Of a stretch of 64,000 bases of DNA, positions 27,213 through 36,541 are shown in pieces. The notes beneath the pieces are model-generated. The model saw only the letters and a list, made by a program, of their open reading frames with translations. It was not told the origin of the DNA and searched no databases. Positions within the stretch are counted from its first letter, which is position 1. Every line of letters starts with the position of its first letter. The translations under genes were made by a program, and so were the position numbers. The DNA is from Burkholderia mayonis (GTDB lineage: Bacteria; Pseudomonadota; Gammaproteobacteria; Burkholderiales; Burkholderiaceae). Location: positions 1,178,001-1,242,000 of the forward strand of contig NZ_CP013387.1 in the NCBI RefSeq assembly GCF_001523745.2, given 5' to 3'.

Positions 27213-28877
27213 TCATGCGGAGGGCGCGATCCGCTCCGCTGCCCGCCGCGACGCGACGACGATCAGCTTCATCGTCGCGCGCGTCGCGCCGACGAACAGC
27301 TTGCGCGCCGCGCGCGCGTCGAACGTGTCGAAGTCGACTTCGGTCAGGATCACGCACGGCGCCGCCTGCCCTTTGAAGCGATAGATCGAATCCAGCAGCA
27401 CGTCGCCTTCCCGATATTCCGGATTTCCGAACAGGTCGTACTTGCCGGTGAAGCTTTTCACGCGGTGCGGGCCGAGCTGGTCGAGCGCCGTGAACGCCGA
27501 GCCCTCCCGTCCCCTGAACGACAGCACCGCGATGTCCTGCTTGCGAAAGCCGAGCGCCAGCGCATGCGTGACCGCGCGCTTCGTCGCGTCGATGCAGGCT
27601 TGCGCGGCGGATTCCGTGTCCGTCGCATCGTAAGCGGAGATCGAGATCTCCGATCCGCCGAACGGGCTGCCCGACGCGAGCTCGGTCGCGAGCGGCTCGA
27701 CGCCGCCGACGACGTCGCGCACGTAGTCGAGGATGTCGCGCGGGCTCCGGTAGTTGGTCGTTTCCTTGAGCGTCACCCAGCCGGGCAGCGGCACGCTGTC
27801 GCGCATGTAGAGATTCTGAAGCGGATCTTCGAGCCACCACCACGCGCCGCCCGGCGCGACGAGCCGCTCGAGCGCGGCCGCCCATGGCGGCTGGAAGTCC
27901 TGGCCTTCGTCGACGATCAGCGTATCGAACCGCCAGCGCTCGGCGACCGGCGTGTGCGCGAAGCGCGCTTCCAGTTGCGCGAACGCGTCGCGCGTGCCGA
28001 AGTCGGGCACGTGGCCGCCGTCGCGCGCGACCCAGTCGCAGAGCTGGTGGTAGTTCGCGATCTTCGCGCCTTCGGGCGCGATCCGCGCGACATGATCGGC
28101 GAGCGGCCGGTTGAAGCACACGTACAGCACGCGCTTGCCCGCCGAGATCGCGTCGCGCATCGCCTGCACCGCGAGCTGCGTCTTGCCGGAGCCCGCGGTC
28201 GCGATCACGCGCAGCCGGAATGGCGTGAACTCGAGCCGGCGCGCCCACGTGGCGAGGCCGCCCGACAGCCGGGTGACGAGTGTGTCTGCCTGGCCGACGA
28301 GCGCGCTCGTGTCGGGCGTCAGCGACAGCTCGTCCGCGAGGAAATGGTGGATTTTCGCGACGCTCGGAAAGGGCGGTTCGTCGGCGGGCAGCGCATCGAC
28401 GATGCGCGCGGCGAATTCGCGCCTGCGCGTCGCGTCGACGATCCGCGCGGGCGCGACGCCCGCGATCGCCGGATTCTTCACCGTGTAGTCCGGGCAGTAC
28501 AGCAGTTCCTCGACGCCGTACGCGCCCGCACCGAACGCGGCGGTGAGCCGCCGATGCAGGTTCTCGAGCGTGCGCGCGAGCTGGATCGACACGTTGCGTT
28601 CGGTCTGCAGATAGACCTTGGCGAGCCCCTTCGGGGTTTCGCGCAGGAAGCCCGCCTTCTGCTCGATCACCAGCACGCGTCCGGCCGGGCTCACGATCAC
28701 GAAATTCGCTTCGCCGAACACCGAGAAATTCTGGTCGGCGCGCGTCCAGTGCACACCGTGGTAGACGGTGTAGGCGTCGGGCAGCATCCGTTCGAGCGTC
28801 GCGAGCGTCTCGCGCTCGCGCTCCGCCGCGCCCGTGGCGGCGAGGTTCTTCCAGTCGTCGGGAATGATGCGGGCCAT
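27213..28877 (-). CDS. NERD-domain superfamily I DNA helicase
   Basis: 554 residues. The N-terminal NERD (nuclease-related) domain includes EANFVIVSPAGRVLVIEQKA, with the acid/EQK pattern of that fold. The UvrD/Rep-like helicase part follows: Walker A TAGSGKTQL, Walker B DEGQDF, and motif VI FVGATRA. The start ATG 28877 (MARIIPDDWKNL) is chosen because the open frame further upstream (to 29243) is not protein-like. Such NERD-helicases are known in DNA processing and also in defence contexts; no defence partner is seen here. Confidence 0.88.
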   Translation of the reverse strand: MARIIPDDWKNLAATGAAERERETLATLERMLPDAYTVYHGVHWTRADQNFSVFGEANFVIVSPAGRVLVIEQKAGFLRETPKGLAKVYLQTERNVSIQLARTLENLHRRLTAAFGAGAYGVEELLYCPDYTVKNPAIAGVAPARIVDATRRREFAARIVDALPADEPPFPSVAKIHHFLADELSLTPDTSALVGQADTLVTRLSGGLATWARRLEFTPFRLRVIATAGSGKTQLAVQAMRDAISAGKRVLYVCFNRPLADHVARIAPEGAKIANYHQLCDWVARDGGHVPDFGTRDAFAQLEARFAHTPVAERWRFDTLIVDEGQDFQPPWAAALERLVAPGGAWWWLEDPLQNLYMRDSVPLPGWVTLKETTNYRSPRDILDYVRDVVGGVEPLATELASGSPFGGSEISISAYDATDTESAAQACIDATKRAVTHALALGFRKQDIAVLSFRGREGSAFTALDQLGPHRVKSFTGKYDLFGNPEYREGDVLLDSIYRFKGQAAPCVILTEVDFDTFDARAARKLFVGATRATMKLIVVASRRAAERIAPSA

Positions 28878-29509
28878 GTCGGGTCCTGGCAGGGCGTGCG
28901 ATGGGGAAGGATCGCCGGCTATTGTACGCAGGCGCGTGCGGGACGGGGCGCGCCGCAGTTCGCGGGACGCGATGCGAGTCGAACGAACGATCGGGCGCAT
29001 GGGGGGGATCGATGTGTGCGGATGTGCGCGGCGAATGCGCCCGGCGCGCGCGGCGAATGCGCGGATCGGCGCGACATATCGTCGGCGGCGCGGAAATCGG
29101 GCGACGTGGAAAGAGGCAGGATGCCGCCGCCGATGCGCTCGCGCATGGGGCGCGATGCTTCTCGTCAGAAGCCCCAAAGTAACCAACATGTAACCAAATC
29201 CGAAGCAACCTGCCAGCCAAAGGCTTATGACGAAGTGCACCACGAACCATCATCATGAGTCCACCTGTACATTGGTGACACCCCTCCTGACGGCCCTCGC
29301 TGGGATTGCACACGGTCGAAAGACGCTCAGAAAAATCATAATGAGCCGCTATCTGGCAGCGGCGAGCATCGATTTCTACGTCAGGTTTCCTCCGAACAAC
29401 TTGTGCGGCTGGGCAGGTGCGTCCCGTTTCATGTATCGCGTCCGGACGAGGACGGCATTTGCGCTGACGAACTCGTCGCCTTACCGTGCGCATCCGCCGC
29501 CTGCCTCCC
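28878..29509. other. Gap of about 630 bp, no supported gene
   Basis: Between the helicase and the PAAR gene. Bases 29170-29480 have lower GC than the helicase and may belong to the inserted T6SS module. Frames exist on both strands, including an extension of the helicase frame, but none has a ribosome-binding site or a recognisable protein pattern. Confidence 0.5.
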
Positions 29510-29797
29510 TCAGATTTCGATATGCGAAACTGTTTGAGATGCAACGAGCTTCGGCGGCGGCGAACACATGCAGATACAAAGATCGTCGCTTAGCGCCACC
29601 TGCCGCCCATCCGGTCCCGTGCTCGAAATCCGTGGGCCATCGCACGCGATCTTGCCGACGGTTTTACACACCGGACACGACACCGGGTCGTGCTCATATG
29701 CCTGTTCGCGACCATTCAGCAGATCGCCTCCATCGCCCCCTTGGACGATGCCGCCGACTGTCGTCAGGTCGCCTTTCACAATGTCATATCGCCGCAT
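29510..29797 (-). CDS. PAAR-domain T6SS spike-tip protein
   Basis: 95 residues, MRRYDIVKGDLTTVGGIVQ to the C-terminus. It is a minimal PAAR protein: GDLTTVGGIV, SCPVCKTVGKIACDGPR and VALSDDLCICMC, with Cys/His residues that can bind zinc at the cone tip. It sits on the VgrG trimer and sharpens the secreted spike. It is the last gene of the module vgrG-effector-immunity-PAAR, 12 bp behind the immunity gene. No toxin domain is fused to it. Confidence 0.88.
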   Translation of the reverse strand: MRRYDIVKGDLTTVGGIVQGGDGGDLLNGREQAYEHDPVSCPVCKTVGKIACDGPRISSTGPDGRQVALSDDLCICMCSPPPKLVASQTVSHIEI

Positions 29798-29808
29798 CTC
29801 GTTCTCGC

Positions 29809-30852
29809 TCAGACCGCGCCCGGACGCAATCGCAAGCTATTCAGCAGCGTGTCCCACGTTTGCAGCGCGCCAGCCTCGTCCACGGGCGATGTTGCCTGAT
29901 CCGGCGGCAGGTCGGGAGAGGGAGCACCAAGCAACAATTGGATTGCTGTATGCGGTCTCGCGAGCGTGCTCGGGTCGCCCGGAGCCAGCAGGTAGAAACG
30001 ATACGACGTAATCGGGCCATCCTTCAGTTCGAACAGTACTTCCTCGCCGTCCACTCCGCCCACCGTGCGCTTGCCTTGGCGCAAGATTCGATAGCTCCCA
30101 CCGCCGGCAACCCGATCCATCTGCGCACGGAGTTCGGGTAAGGTCTTGGTCAAGGGTTTCCCTTGATCCTGACTGATGGACTCCCGCATCTGGATCACCA
30201 GTAACGCCGGACGTCCCGGCATTAGAGCGAAGGACTGGCTCACTTCTTCCGTGTACGTGGACGAACCTGTCACGATTCCGCCATCGAAACAGAAGCCCGA
30301 ATCCGTCGGCACCGTCCAGTTATCGCGTGCCTTGATGCGACGTATCGTATCGTTATAAATATCTTCCGCTTTCCCGATTGCTGCCGATCCAATCCTACCC
30401 GTAGCGTGAAACAACGTGCCTCCATCAAATACAAAACTCTCCGTATCAAATGGCAACCGAACACCTTCGGTATAGGCGTCCAGAAAGACAAAAACTCTAG
30501 AATTTTTCGTCGGCGAGAATGCCTGCTCCAGCCATACATGATTCGTTTCCTTACTACTATTTCCAGGATCGAATCGTTTCTTTGTGTGCAGTTCTTTTTC
30601 TCGTGCCTTTATTTTGGCTTGATACGAATCAAATGAGACATTATATTTTGTCTCCAATTTTTCACCGCGGAACTCGTATCGCTGGTTCGAAATTTCACTC
30701 GTCGCGGGGCGATCGAACACAAAGCGGCCGACACACCACGGACGCGGCTTGGACAACAAAGGATTGGTCATTGTCGGTTCCCCGGAGTAGGTTATCGAAC
30801 TGGCGCACACGCCCGCCACCACAATCAGAATTCGTGCAATACGAGTCAGCAT
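29809..30852 (-). CDS. T6SS immunity protein, Tli4-like
   Basis: 347 residues. An N-terminal signal sequence (ARILIVVAGVCASS, a possible lipobox VAGVC) directs it to the periplasm. The mature part has two similar beta-rich halves, including CVGRFVFDRPATSE, FCFDGGIV, GVDGEEVLFELKDG and YRFYLLAPGDPS, the pattern of Tli4 proteins that neutralise Tle4 lipases. Its 5' end overlaps the effector gene by 7 bp, so toxin and antidote are coupled. The cognate role is inferred from this position. Confidence 0.82.
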   Translation of the reverse strand: MLTRIARILIVVAGVCASSITYSGEPTMTNPLLSKPRPWCVGRFVFDRPATSEISNQRYEFRGEKLETKYNVSFDSYQAKIKAREKELHTKKRFDPGNSSKETNHVWLEQAFSPTKNSRVFVFLDAYTEGVRLPFDTESFVFDGGTLFHATGRIGSAAIGKAEDIYNDTIRRIKARDNWTVPTDSGFCFDGGIVTGSSTYTEEVSQSFALMPGRPALLVIQMRESISQDQGKPLTKTLPELRAQMDRVAGGGSYRILRQGKRTVGGVDGEEVLFELKDGPITSYRFYLLAPGDPSTLARPHTAIQLLLGAPSPDLPPDQATSPVDEAGALQTWDTLLNSLRLRPGAV

Positions 30853-32798
30853 GACGGCTCCGGCGCCTCGTGCGCAATTTGTACAATGCTATAGAGCAAT
30901 GCCCATCGGGTCCATGGATGGTTGTAGCTGAACTGATGCTCGTAGCCACCTTGAGCAAATACCATTTGTACACCTGGAGCCGCACCGCCACTTGCGCTGC
31001 TTGCAGGGGCTTCCGCCGACCATACAGGCACCGTGCCGTCACCTGGAACGATGCCATTCTTGCTAGGATCGGTCGTGGTGCTACCAGGAGGAAGCTTCGC
31101 CACTTTCTGCACCTCGAATTCGACGGTCAGCTTGCGCGACTCCAGATAGATTCGCAGGTTTCCCTTACCGGAATCCGAATTGGGATCGACATGCAAGAAA
31201 GTCGCTGAACGCAGTTCTTCTTCCGTCACATCAGACGGCAAATTCCCAGTCCAGATTACTGTGCCCCACCCCAATAGATCTTCAAGTTTCTCGCCCGGCT
31301 CTATGATTAGCTTACCTTTTTCATCGTTCGATGCGGATTGCCATTTTGGCTTCAAGCCACCATCACTGTACGCAACATATGTTTTTTCATGGTACGTATC
31401 TTTAATTTTATTTTGTTTGTCAACGATATCTTTTATTGTCATTGCGAAATTTTCAGCCACATTATTACTTTTATTATTAATATCAAGCCGCGCTTTTACA
31501 ATTCCAGCCGGGTCGAGCAACGATGGATCAGGGACCAATCCATACCACTTTGAATTCGCGTAAATATCGCGGTACGCATTGCCGTCTTTCGGTAACTGAA
31601 TTACCGGATCACCATTGATCCGCGCAAATATCCACCACGGCTCGCCCTTGTGATAATCCGGCATCGGCAATAGCTCCAACGGCCCCGGTGCATTCGCTGC
31701 AACCGCCGTGAACTCCGCCGCGTTGTTCCCGACCAAGCTGCCGTTGATGAAGCCTTTCAACACGCCCTCGTTACCGGCTCCGGTCCTGAACCGCTTCGCC
31801 GCAATCGGCGCACCCGTTGCGGGCAAGACGTTGTGAAACACCCCATACATCAGGTTCCCCGCACCGTGCATCGCGATCGCCATCCGCGCTACCAGTCCGC
31901 CCATCGAGTGCGTCAGAATGATCGCCTTGTCGGTATGGTTCTCCGCAATGATTTCCTTGATCCCCATCAGGCGCGTAATCTTCTTGGTCTTCGGATCTTT
32001 GTAATCAGAGCCGTTCACGACGTCGAATCCGGATTTCTCGTTCGATTGCAGCCAGTTATAGCCAATCGCATAGACCCGATATCGGTACTTGATAAAGCGA
32101 TTAAACGCGTCCGATTCGGCATCGATCGCTTGCCCCTTGCCCTGCGCCCCTGCTTCAATCGCCCCATAGTCGGCCGGTTCGGTTCCAAGCAACGGCTTGA
32201 GCGCCCACGTCTTACCCGTTGGGTCGGGCGTCACCCAAACACCATGCGGCTTCCCCATGAACTTCGGCCGATTGAGTTGTTCTTCCAGCCAAGCCAAAAC
32301 CGGGTGATAGCTGGTCCGATGTATCGACCCCCAGCCCCGACGGCGCGCTTCCGCCTCGTCCACGTACTGCTCCGGGCTATCGTTCTTGCCATGTTTGCCG
32401 ACGTTGATCGGCCCATGCGGCGTCACTGCCGCCTTGGTCGGATCGAACTGCGTTTCGCGCGTGGACGAGCCCTTGAACCACAATCCAAGCAGCGCGGGAA
32501 GTGCGCCCAAGTCCCCCAGCATCCCGTCCGTGTTCGGTGCGAAGAACATCTCGTCGCCGGTATCGGTGTTCGTCAAGAGCGAGCCCATGACGCCCGGCAG
32601 GAAGATCACCGGAATGATGGGTCGCACGTCGCACAACAATTCCTTGCTGCGCGTGTCGCTCGCTGGCGTCAACGTAAAGTGGCCGTACGACGATCCATCC
32701 GGGGCAGTGCGCCCCATCACCTGCACGACCTCTTGCTCGGCAGGATCGCCATCGGACGGCGCACCGCCGCCCGCGTTGTCAGTTTGGTTATCGCTCAT
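30846..32798 (-). CDS. T6SS lipase effector (Tle4-like alpha/beta hydrolase)
   Basis: 650 residues. The serine-hydrolase elbow THSMGGLVAR places the nucleophile at about S298. An upstream IIPVIFLPGVMGS strand and a late FSYNHPWTRWALLY segment with His complete the lipase pattern. There is no signal peptide, as expected for a VgrG-delivered toxin that attacks phospholipids in a rival's periplasm. The gene is 37 bp after vgrG and overlaps the immunity gene. GC is lower than in core genes, typical of T6SS accessory toxins. Assignment to the Tle4 subgroup is from memory of its layout and immunity partner. Confidence 0.85.
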   Translation of the reverse strand: MSDNQTDNAGGGAPSDGDPAEQEVVQVMGRTAPDGSSYGHFTLTPASDTRSKELLCDVRPIIPVIFLPGVMGSLLTNTDTGDEMFFAPNTDGMLGDLGALPALLGLWFKGSSTRETQFDPTKAAVTPHGPINVGKHGKNDSPEQYVDEAEARRRGWGSIHRTSYHPVLAWLEEQLNRPKFMGKPHGVWVTPDPTGKTWALKPLLGTEPADYGAIEAGAQGKGQAIDAESDAFNRFIKYRYRVYAIGYNWLQSNEKSGFDVVNGSDYKDPKTKKITRLMGIKEIIAENHTDKAIILTHSMGGLVARMAIAMHGAGNLMYGVFHNVLPATGAPIAAKRFRTGAGNEGVLKGFINGSLVGNNAAEFTAVAANAPGPLELLPMPDYHKGEPWWIFARINGDPVIQLPKDGNAYRDIYANSKWYGLVPDPSLLDPAGIVKARLDINNKSNNVAENFAMTIKDIVDKQNKIKDTYHEKTYVAYSDGGLKPKWQSASNDEKGKLIIEPGEKLEDLLGWGTVIWTGNLPSDVTEEELRSATFLHVDPNSDSGKGNLRIYLESRKLTVEFEVQKVAKLPPGSTTTDPSKNGIVPGDGTVPVWSAEAPASSASGGAAPGVQMVFAQGGYEHQFSYNHPWTRWALLYSIVQIAHEAPEPSC

Positions 32799-32835
32799 CG
32801 CGTTTCACTTGAATCATCTCGTTTGATGTTGGATG

Positions 32836-35616
32836 TCATGCTGACGTGTCGTCCGCACTCGGAGTAGGGCGCAAAGCGTGGAGTTTCAGCGACTCGACAT
32901 CCTCGTTCTTCTGCTCGGCAATGTGTCCCAATTCGTTCGTCATGCCTTTGATGCGTGTGCCGTCGCCGCGCACAATCTCGTACGGATGGTTTTTCATCAC
33001 TTCGCCCGTGATTTGATTTCGCAGTACGTATGGATCATTGAATTTCGCCTGCGGCAAGCTGTTCAGGTGCTGAGCGACGGAACTCGGCCCCTGACGGCTG
33101 AAGGATGCCGACTTGACCGTGCGCGGGCCTTGTGTCCCGTCCTCGATTCCGCCAGCCGTCCACCGAGTGTACGAACCGCCGGCCTTGATCCAGATTTCAT
33201 CGGCATCGAGCACGATGCGCTTGGCCTTCATCATCACGTCTTTGCCCGCGTTGATACTCACGTCGTCAGTATTGGCCGACAGCTTGATCGGGCCTTTCGC
33301 CGTGACAAAGAACGCGCCAAATTTCTGCGCGAAGAAGCTGAGTTTTTCCGCGGCCGCCACGATCATCGATTTGCCCGTCGCAACATGGGTATTGCCGTTA
33401 CTGACGATATTCGCCTCGCCTTCGGCAACGATATGGGCCGATCGGTCCGCCACGAGTGCAAGATCTTTCGGCGTCGATACCAGAATGTTGGGCTGCGCAA
33501 ATCCGTTCGCGTTGCCCGTGCCGCCGCCGGCCGTCACGCCGCCGGACGTTGAGCCTGATACCGCGTACTGAATCTCCTTCGATAGCCCCTTGAGCGCGTC
33601 TTGGCCCGCTTGCAGGGTTTCCGCCTGCGCGGTCGTGCTCGCACTCGATAGGGACTCGACCAGCATTCCCGCCTGCTGCAACTGGGTTCGCGCCTCGTCT
33701 GCGCTCATTTGCTCGTCGTCGTAGCCCTTCGCATGCGTGCTGATCGATAAGCCCTTGCTCGCGCTAACCGCACCGAACTCGTCTGCGTGCAGTGCGAAGC
33801 CCGAACCTAGATATCGGCCGCGCGTGTTGCCGTCCTGCTGAATCAGATAGCCTTGCATCAGTGCAGCATAGCTCTTGCCCGTGTAGCTGATGATCCGCGT
33901 GCCGCTTTGATGCGTGGCGTCGTCGTGGACAAATGCGTTGTATGCGCCCGTGCCGCCAAACCCTTGCGACTGGAATCCCGACAGCAGAACATTCGAATGC
34001 CATTGCGAAGGGGTCGTGCCGCCGTTGACGCGCCCCAAAATGAACGGCTTGTCGCAATCGTTTCCCCAATAAGCGACGAGAACCCATTCGCCGGCTCTCG
34101 GCACGTGAACCGATCCATAGCCGTTACCCGTATCGGCCTGCATGGCCGACAGCAGCGGCGACGATCCGAACGTGCCGTCTGGATTCTTCCGGTCCCACGC
34201 GAAATGCACGCGGACCTGATTGCGTTCATTCGTCCACGCCTCCATCCCTTCTTGCGTGACGACGATGGCATGCTCAATCGTCATCGGCGGCTTCCGATGC
34301 ACAAGCGGGCTACGATATTCGACGCTCGTCTCCTGCGCTTCAACCTCCATCACGAAGAAGCCCGTCGTGCCATCCTGCACGTGCCCCGGCGTCGTGAAAT
34401 GCGTATCATGTACCGCCTGCTGCTCGGCCAGTGTCGCACGCAGACTACGCGGATATTCGGTCACCTGCTGACCAATCGGCACGTTGTTTTCGATAAACCA
34501 GCGCGCCTCGATCACGAGGAATTCCCGCTTCTTCGGGTCACTGTCCGCATGGCGCGGATGGTTGTTCAAGGTGAACCGTAATCCCGCATCGAGCCACCGT
34601 AGACCACTGACGCCGAAATACCGGCGCGCGTGTGATTCCCAGACTTGCACGCGGCGATGCGCACGCGCCTCGCCGCTGTCCGTGTCGGCATAACCGTAGG
34701 CAGTTGGCTCGTAGATCGTCATCGGAGCGCGCGGAATGCCACGTATGTACCTGTGTCGCCCATCGTCTTCTACATAGGTCGTCGATGGCAACGCGCTGCT
34801 CGCCTCAAAATGCGAGGCTGGCCGTTTGTAATCGAACGAGCGGGATATGAATTGCAGGCTCTGCATCGTCTGCATGATCACCCATTGCGTGAACCCGTCG
34901 GCCTCGTGGTCGGTATTGCCACGATAGTATTCGGCTGGTTTTGCCTCCGGCAGTGACGACACGCCATCCAGAATGACGAGCGTCGTCTTTGGCGGCTCGC
35001 CTTCGCTCGTTGGCTCATGTACCCAATAGAAATACCAACCTTCTTCTTCGAGAAGGCGGTGTACAAAATGCAGGTCGGACTCGCTTTGCCGGCACCACGA
35101 GCGCACAACCGGCTCACGCGTCAGATCGAAGCGGAACCGTCCCCGAAGCTGCGGATACCGATTGAGTATTTCCGAAATGATTTCGCGCGCATCTTTTTCG
35201 AGCCATCCCTCGTCGTTGCGGGAATAGCTCAGGAAAATCAGGGCAGAGGAAAATTCGAGCTGGTACGTTGATAGACCGCCGTCCCCGCCCAGATAGCTGA
35301 CCTGATGCACAAAGCCGTGCACCGGACGATAAACCGGATCGGCATACAGCGTAGTCCGCTGCTGAATCCAAAGGGTAACGGGGTGGTGCATCAACGAAAG
35401 CAACGCGGTGTCGTCGTTCAGCGATGCAACATCGACCGTCCAGTGGTAGTCGCCGCCGATGCCGGACGATCCGCGCGCCCGCAATGGAATCAAAGCGTTT
35501 TTGCCGAGCGGGGTGTCCAGCATCAACAGCCGGTCACGCTGAAGCATTCCCCGGTGGACGGCCTCATAGAGGTCGCGATATTTCAGTTCCCCGAGCGTGG
35601 ATGGTCTGAGTACCAT
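32836..35616 (-). CDS. vgrG: VgrG spike protein of type VI secretion
   Basis: 926 residues. A gp27-like N-terminal part (YRDLYEAVHRGMLQRDRLL, TLYADPVYRPVHGFVHQV, SWCRQSESDLHFVHRLLEEEGW trimmed to the usual VgrG motif) leads to the gp5/OB region (HFAWDRKNPDG, VHVPRAGEWVLVAYWG) and then a DUF2345 beta-helix region (about residues 690-850). The C-terminus carries a short extra tail rather than an enzymatic domain, so cargo is probably bound non-covalently. It is the head of the toxin module; structural T6SS genes are not in this window and must lie elsewhere. Confidence 0.95.
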   Translation of the reverse strand: MVLRPSTLGELKYRDLYEAVHRGMLQRDRLLMLDTPLGKNALIPLRARGSSGIGGDYHWTVDVASLNDDTALLSLMHHPVTLWIQQRTTLYADPVYRPVHGFVHQVSYLGGDGGLSTYQLEFSSALIFLSYSRNDEGWLEKDAREIISEILNRYPQLRGRFRFDLTREPVVRSWCRQSESDLHFVHRLLEEEGWYFYWVHEPTSEGEPPKTTLVILDGVSSLPEAKPAEYYRGNTDHEADGFTQWVIMQTMQSLQFISRSFDYKRPASHFEASSALPSTTYVEDDGRHRYIRGIPRAPMTIYEPTAYGYADTDSGEARAHRRVQVWESHARRYFGVSGLRWLDAGLRFTLNNHPRHADSDPKKREFLVIEARWFIENNVPIGQQVTEYPRSLRATLAEQQAVHDTHFTTPGHVQDGTTGFFVMEVEAQETSVEYRSPLVHRKPPMTIEHAIVVTQEGMEAWTNERNQVRVHFAWDRKNPDGTFGSSPLLSAMQADTGNGYGSVHVPRAGEWVLVAYWGNDCDKPFILGRVNGGTTPSQWHSNVLLSGFQSQGFGGTGAYNAFVHDDATHQSGTRIISYTGKSYAALMQGYLIQQDGNTRGRYLGSGFALHADEFGAVSASKGLSISTHAKGYDDEQMSADEARTQLQQAGMLVESLSSASTTAQAETLQAGQDALKGLSKEIQYAVSGSTSGGVTAGGGTGNANGFAQPNILVSTPKDLALVADRSAHIVAEGEANIVSNGNTHVATGKSMIVAAAEKLSFFAQKFGAFFVTAKGPIKLSANTDDVSINAGKDVMMKAKRIVLDADEIWIKAGGSYTRWTAGGIEDGTQGPRTVKSASFSRQGPSSVAQHLNSLPQAKFNDPYVLRNQITGEVMKNHPYEIVRGDGTRIKGMTNELGHIAEQKNEDVESLKLHALRPTPSADDTSA

Positions 35617-35713
35617 TTTTCGTTATCCTTTCTCTGCGGTTCGACCGTCAAGAAAGTGACACGAGGACGGTCAGCCATGGCGACCGGGGTCGCTCGCGCG
35701 ATTGTAGCTTACG

Positions 35714-35962
35714 TCAGACGAAACCAAGGGTTTGCCTCAGGACCATTTGACAATCCCATTGCCGGTCTTCGGTGGACATCTCTGCGCGCGTCGCGTAGTG
35801 CGCGATGATGCGGGCAAACAGGGTTGCAAAATCCTGACGGGGTTCCACTGCATGCTGGACGATGCTTTCGAGTATCGCGATATCGCGGTTCAATTTGCCG
35901 TAGCGCCTGCCAAAGGTCGCAGCAGATTGGTCGGTCGCGGTGGATTGGTCGTCTTGCGTCAC
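35714..35962 (-). CDS. Small hypothetical protein (82 aa)
   Basis: A minus-strand frame from GTG 35962 to the stop at 35714 gives about 82 residues, starting TQDDQSTATDQSAATFG and containing ESIVQHAVEPRQDFATLFARI. It is a soluble, mildly helical protein without a known motif. The start is uncertain (longer in-frame start at 36211 gives an improbable Arg-rich N-terminus). A short purine-rich stretch precedes the GTG. It lies upstream of vgrG on the same strand. Moderate to low support. Confidence 0.4.
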   Translation of the reverse strand: MTQDDQSTATDQSAATFGRRYGKLNRDIAILESIVQHAVEPRQDFATLFARIIAHYATRAEMSTEDRQWDCQMVLRQTLGFV

Positions 35963-36541
35963 GCACTGGCTCTCTCTTGTCAGGAGTAGCCCGCGCCGAC
36001 GACGACGAAAAAACGAGGGTGGGCGGGCACGATAACGGAGTTGGAAGACCAGGAACGATGAACTGAACCGGCAGACCCGAAGGTCTCTCCGCCACGGCCC
36101 CCGTGTGTCCGGAACGCGAAAGCTGAAGTACTGGCTGACGCGGTACTTTATCGAAGATGAGGGTAGGCCCCTCGCGATCGGCGCGCAGGCGCAGGTCACA
36201 AACCACCTCAAGCCGCGAGGGTAAAGGGCCCTGGTGGTGAGCGTTGAGGAAATGGCGGAGAGGACGCCGTCAGGTATGGATCGAAGAGACGAACGAAAGT
36301 GAACCGCTGGTGAAGCGTCGTAATGGTGATTGCAGCGTCGTCGAAACCGCGGGATGTGGGCTCCCGCGGGACAAGCTCAAGGGAGCTAATGCCGGTCAAT
36401 TGCATTACATTGCTTTCACCTGCTCAATACACTTAAGTTATTGACAGTGCTTCACTATTCCTCGTTGTGCAATGTCATTCACCCCGATAAATATAGATGA
36501 TTGGGGGCGCGCTGATGCCCGACATCCGCGCGCCGCCATCG
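35963..36541. other. Gap before the BetR-type regulator gene
   Basis: About 580 bases with no gene I can support. The part 36390-36500 is more AT-rich than its surroundings. Frames here are Arg/Pro-rich shadows. Confidence 0.45.

Noticed and set aside
28878..29243. Longer N-terminus of the NERD helicase with a hydrophobic lead
   Set aside because: The extension is Arg/His-rich, has no family match and no ribosome-binding site; ATG 28877 fits the NERD domain start.
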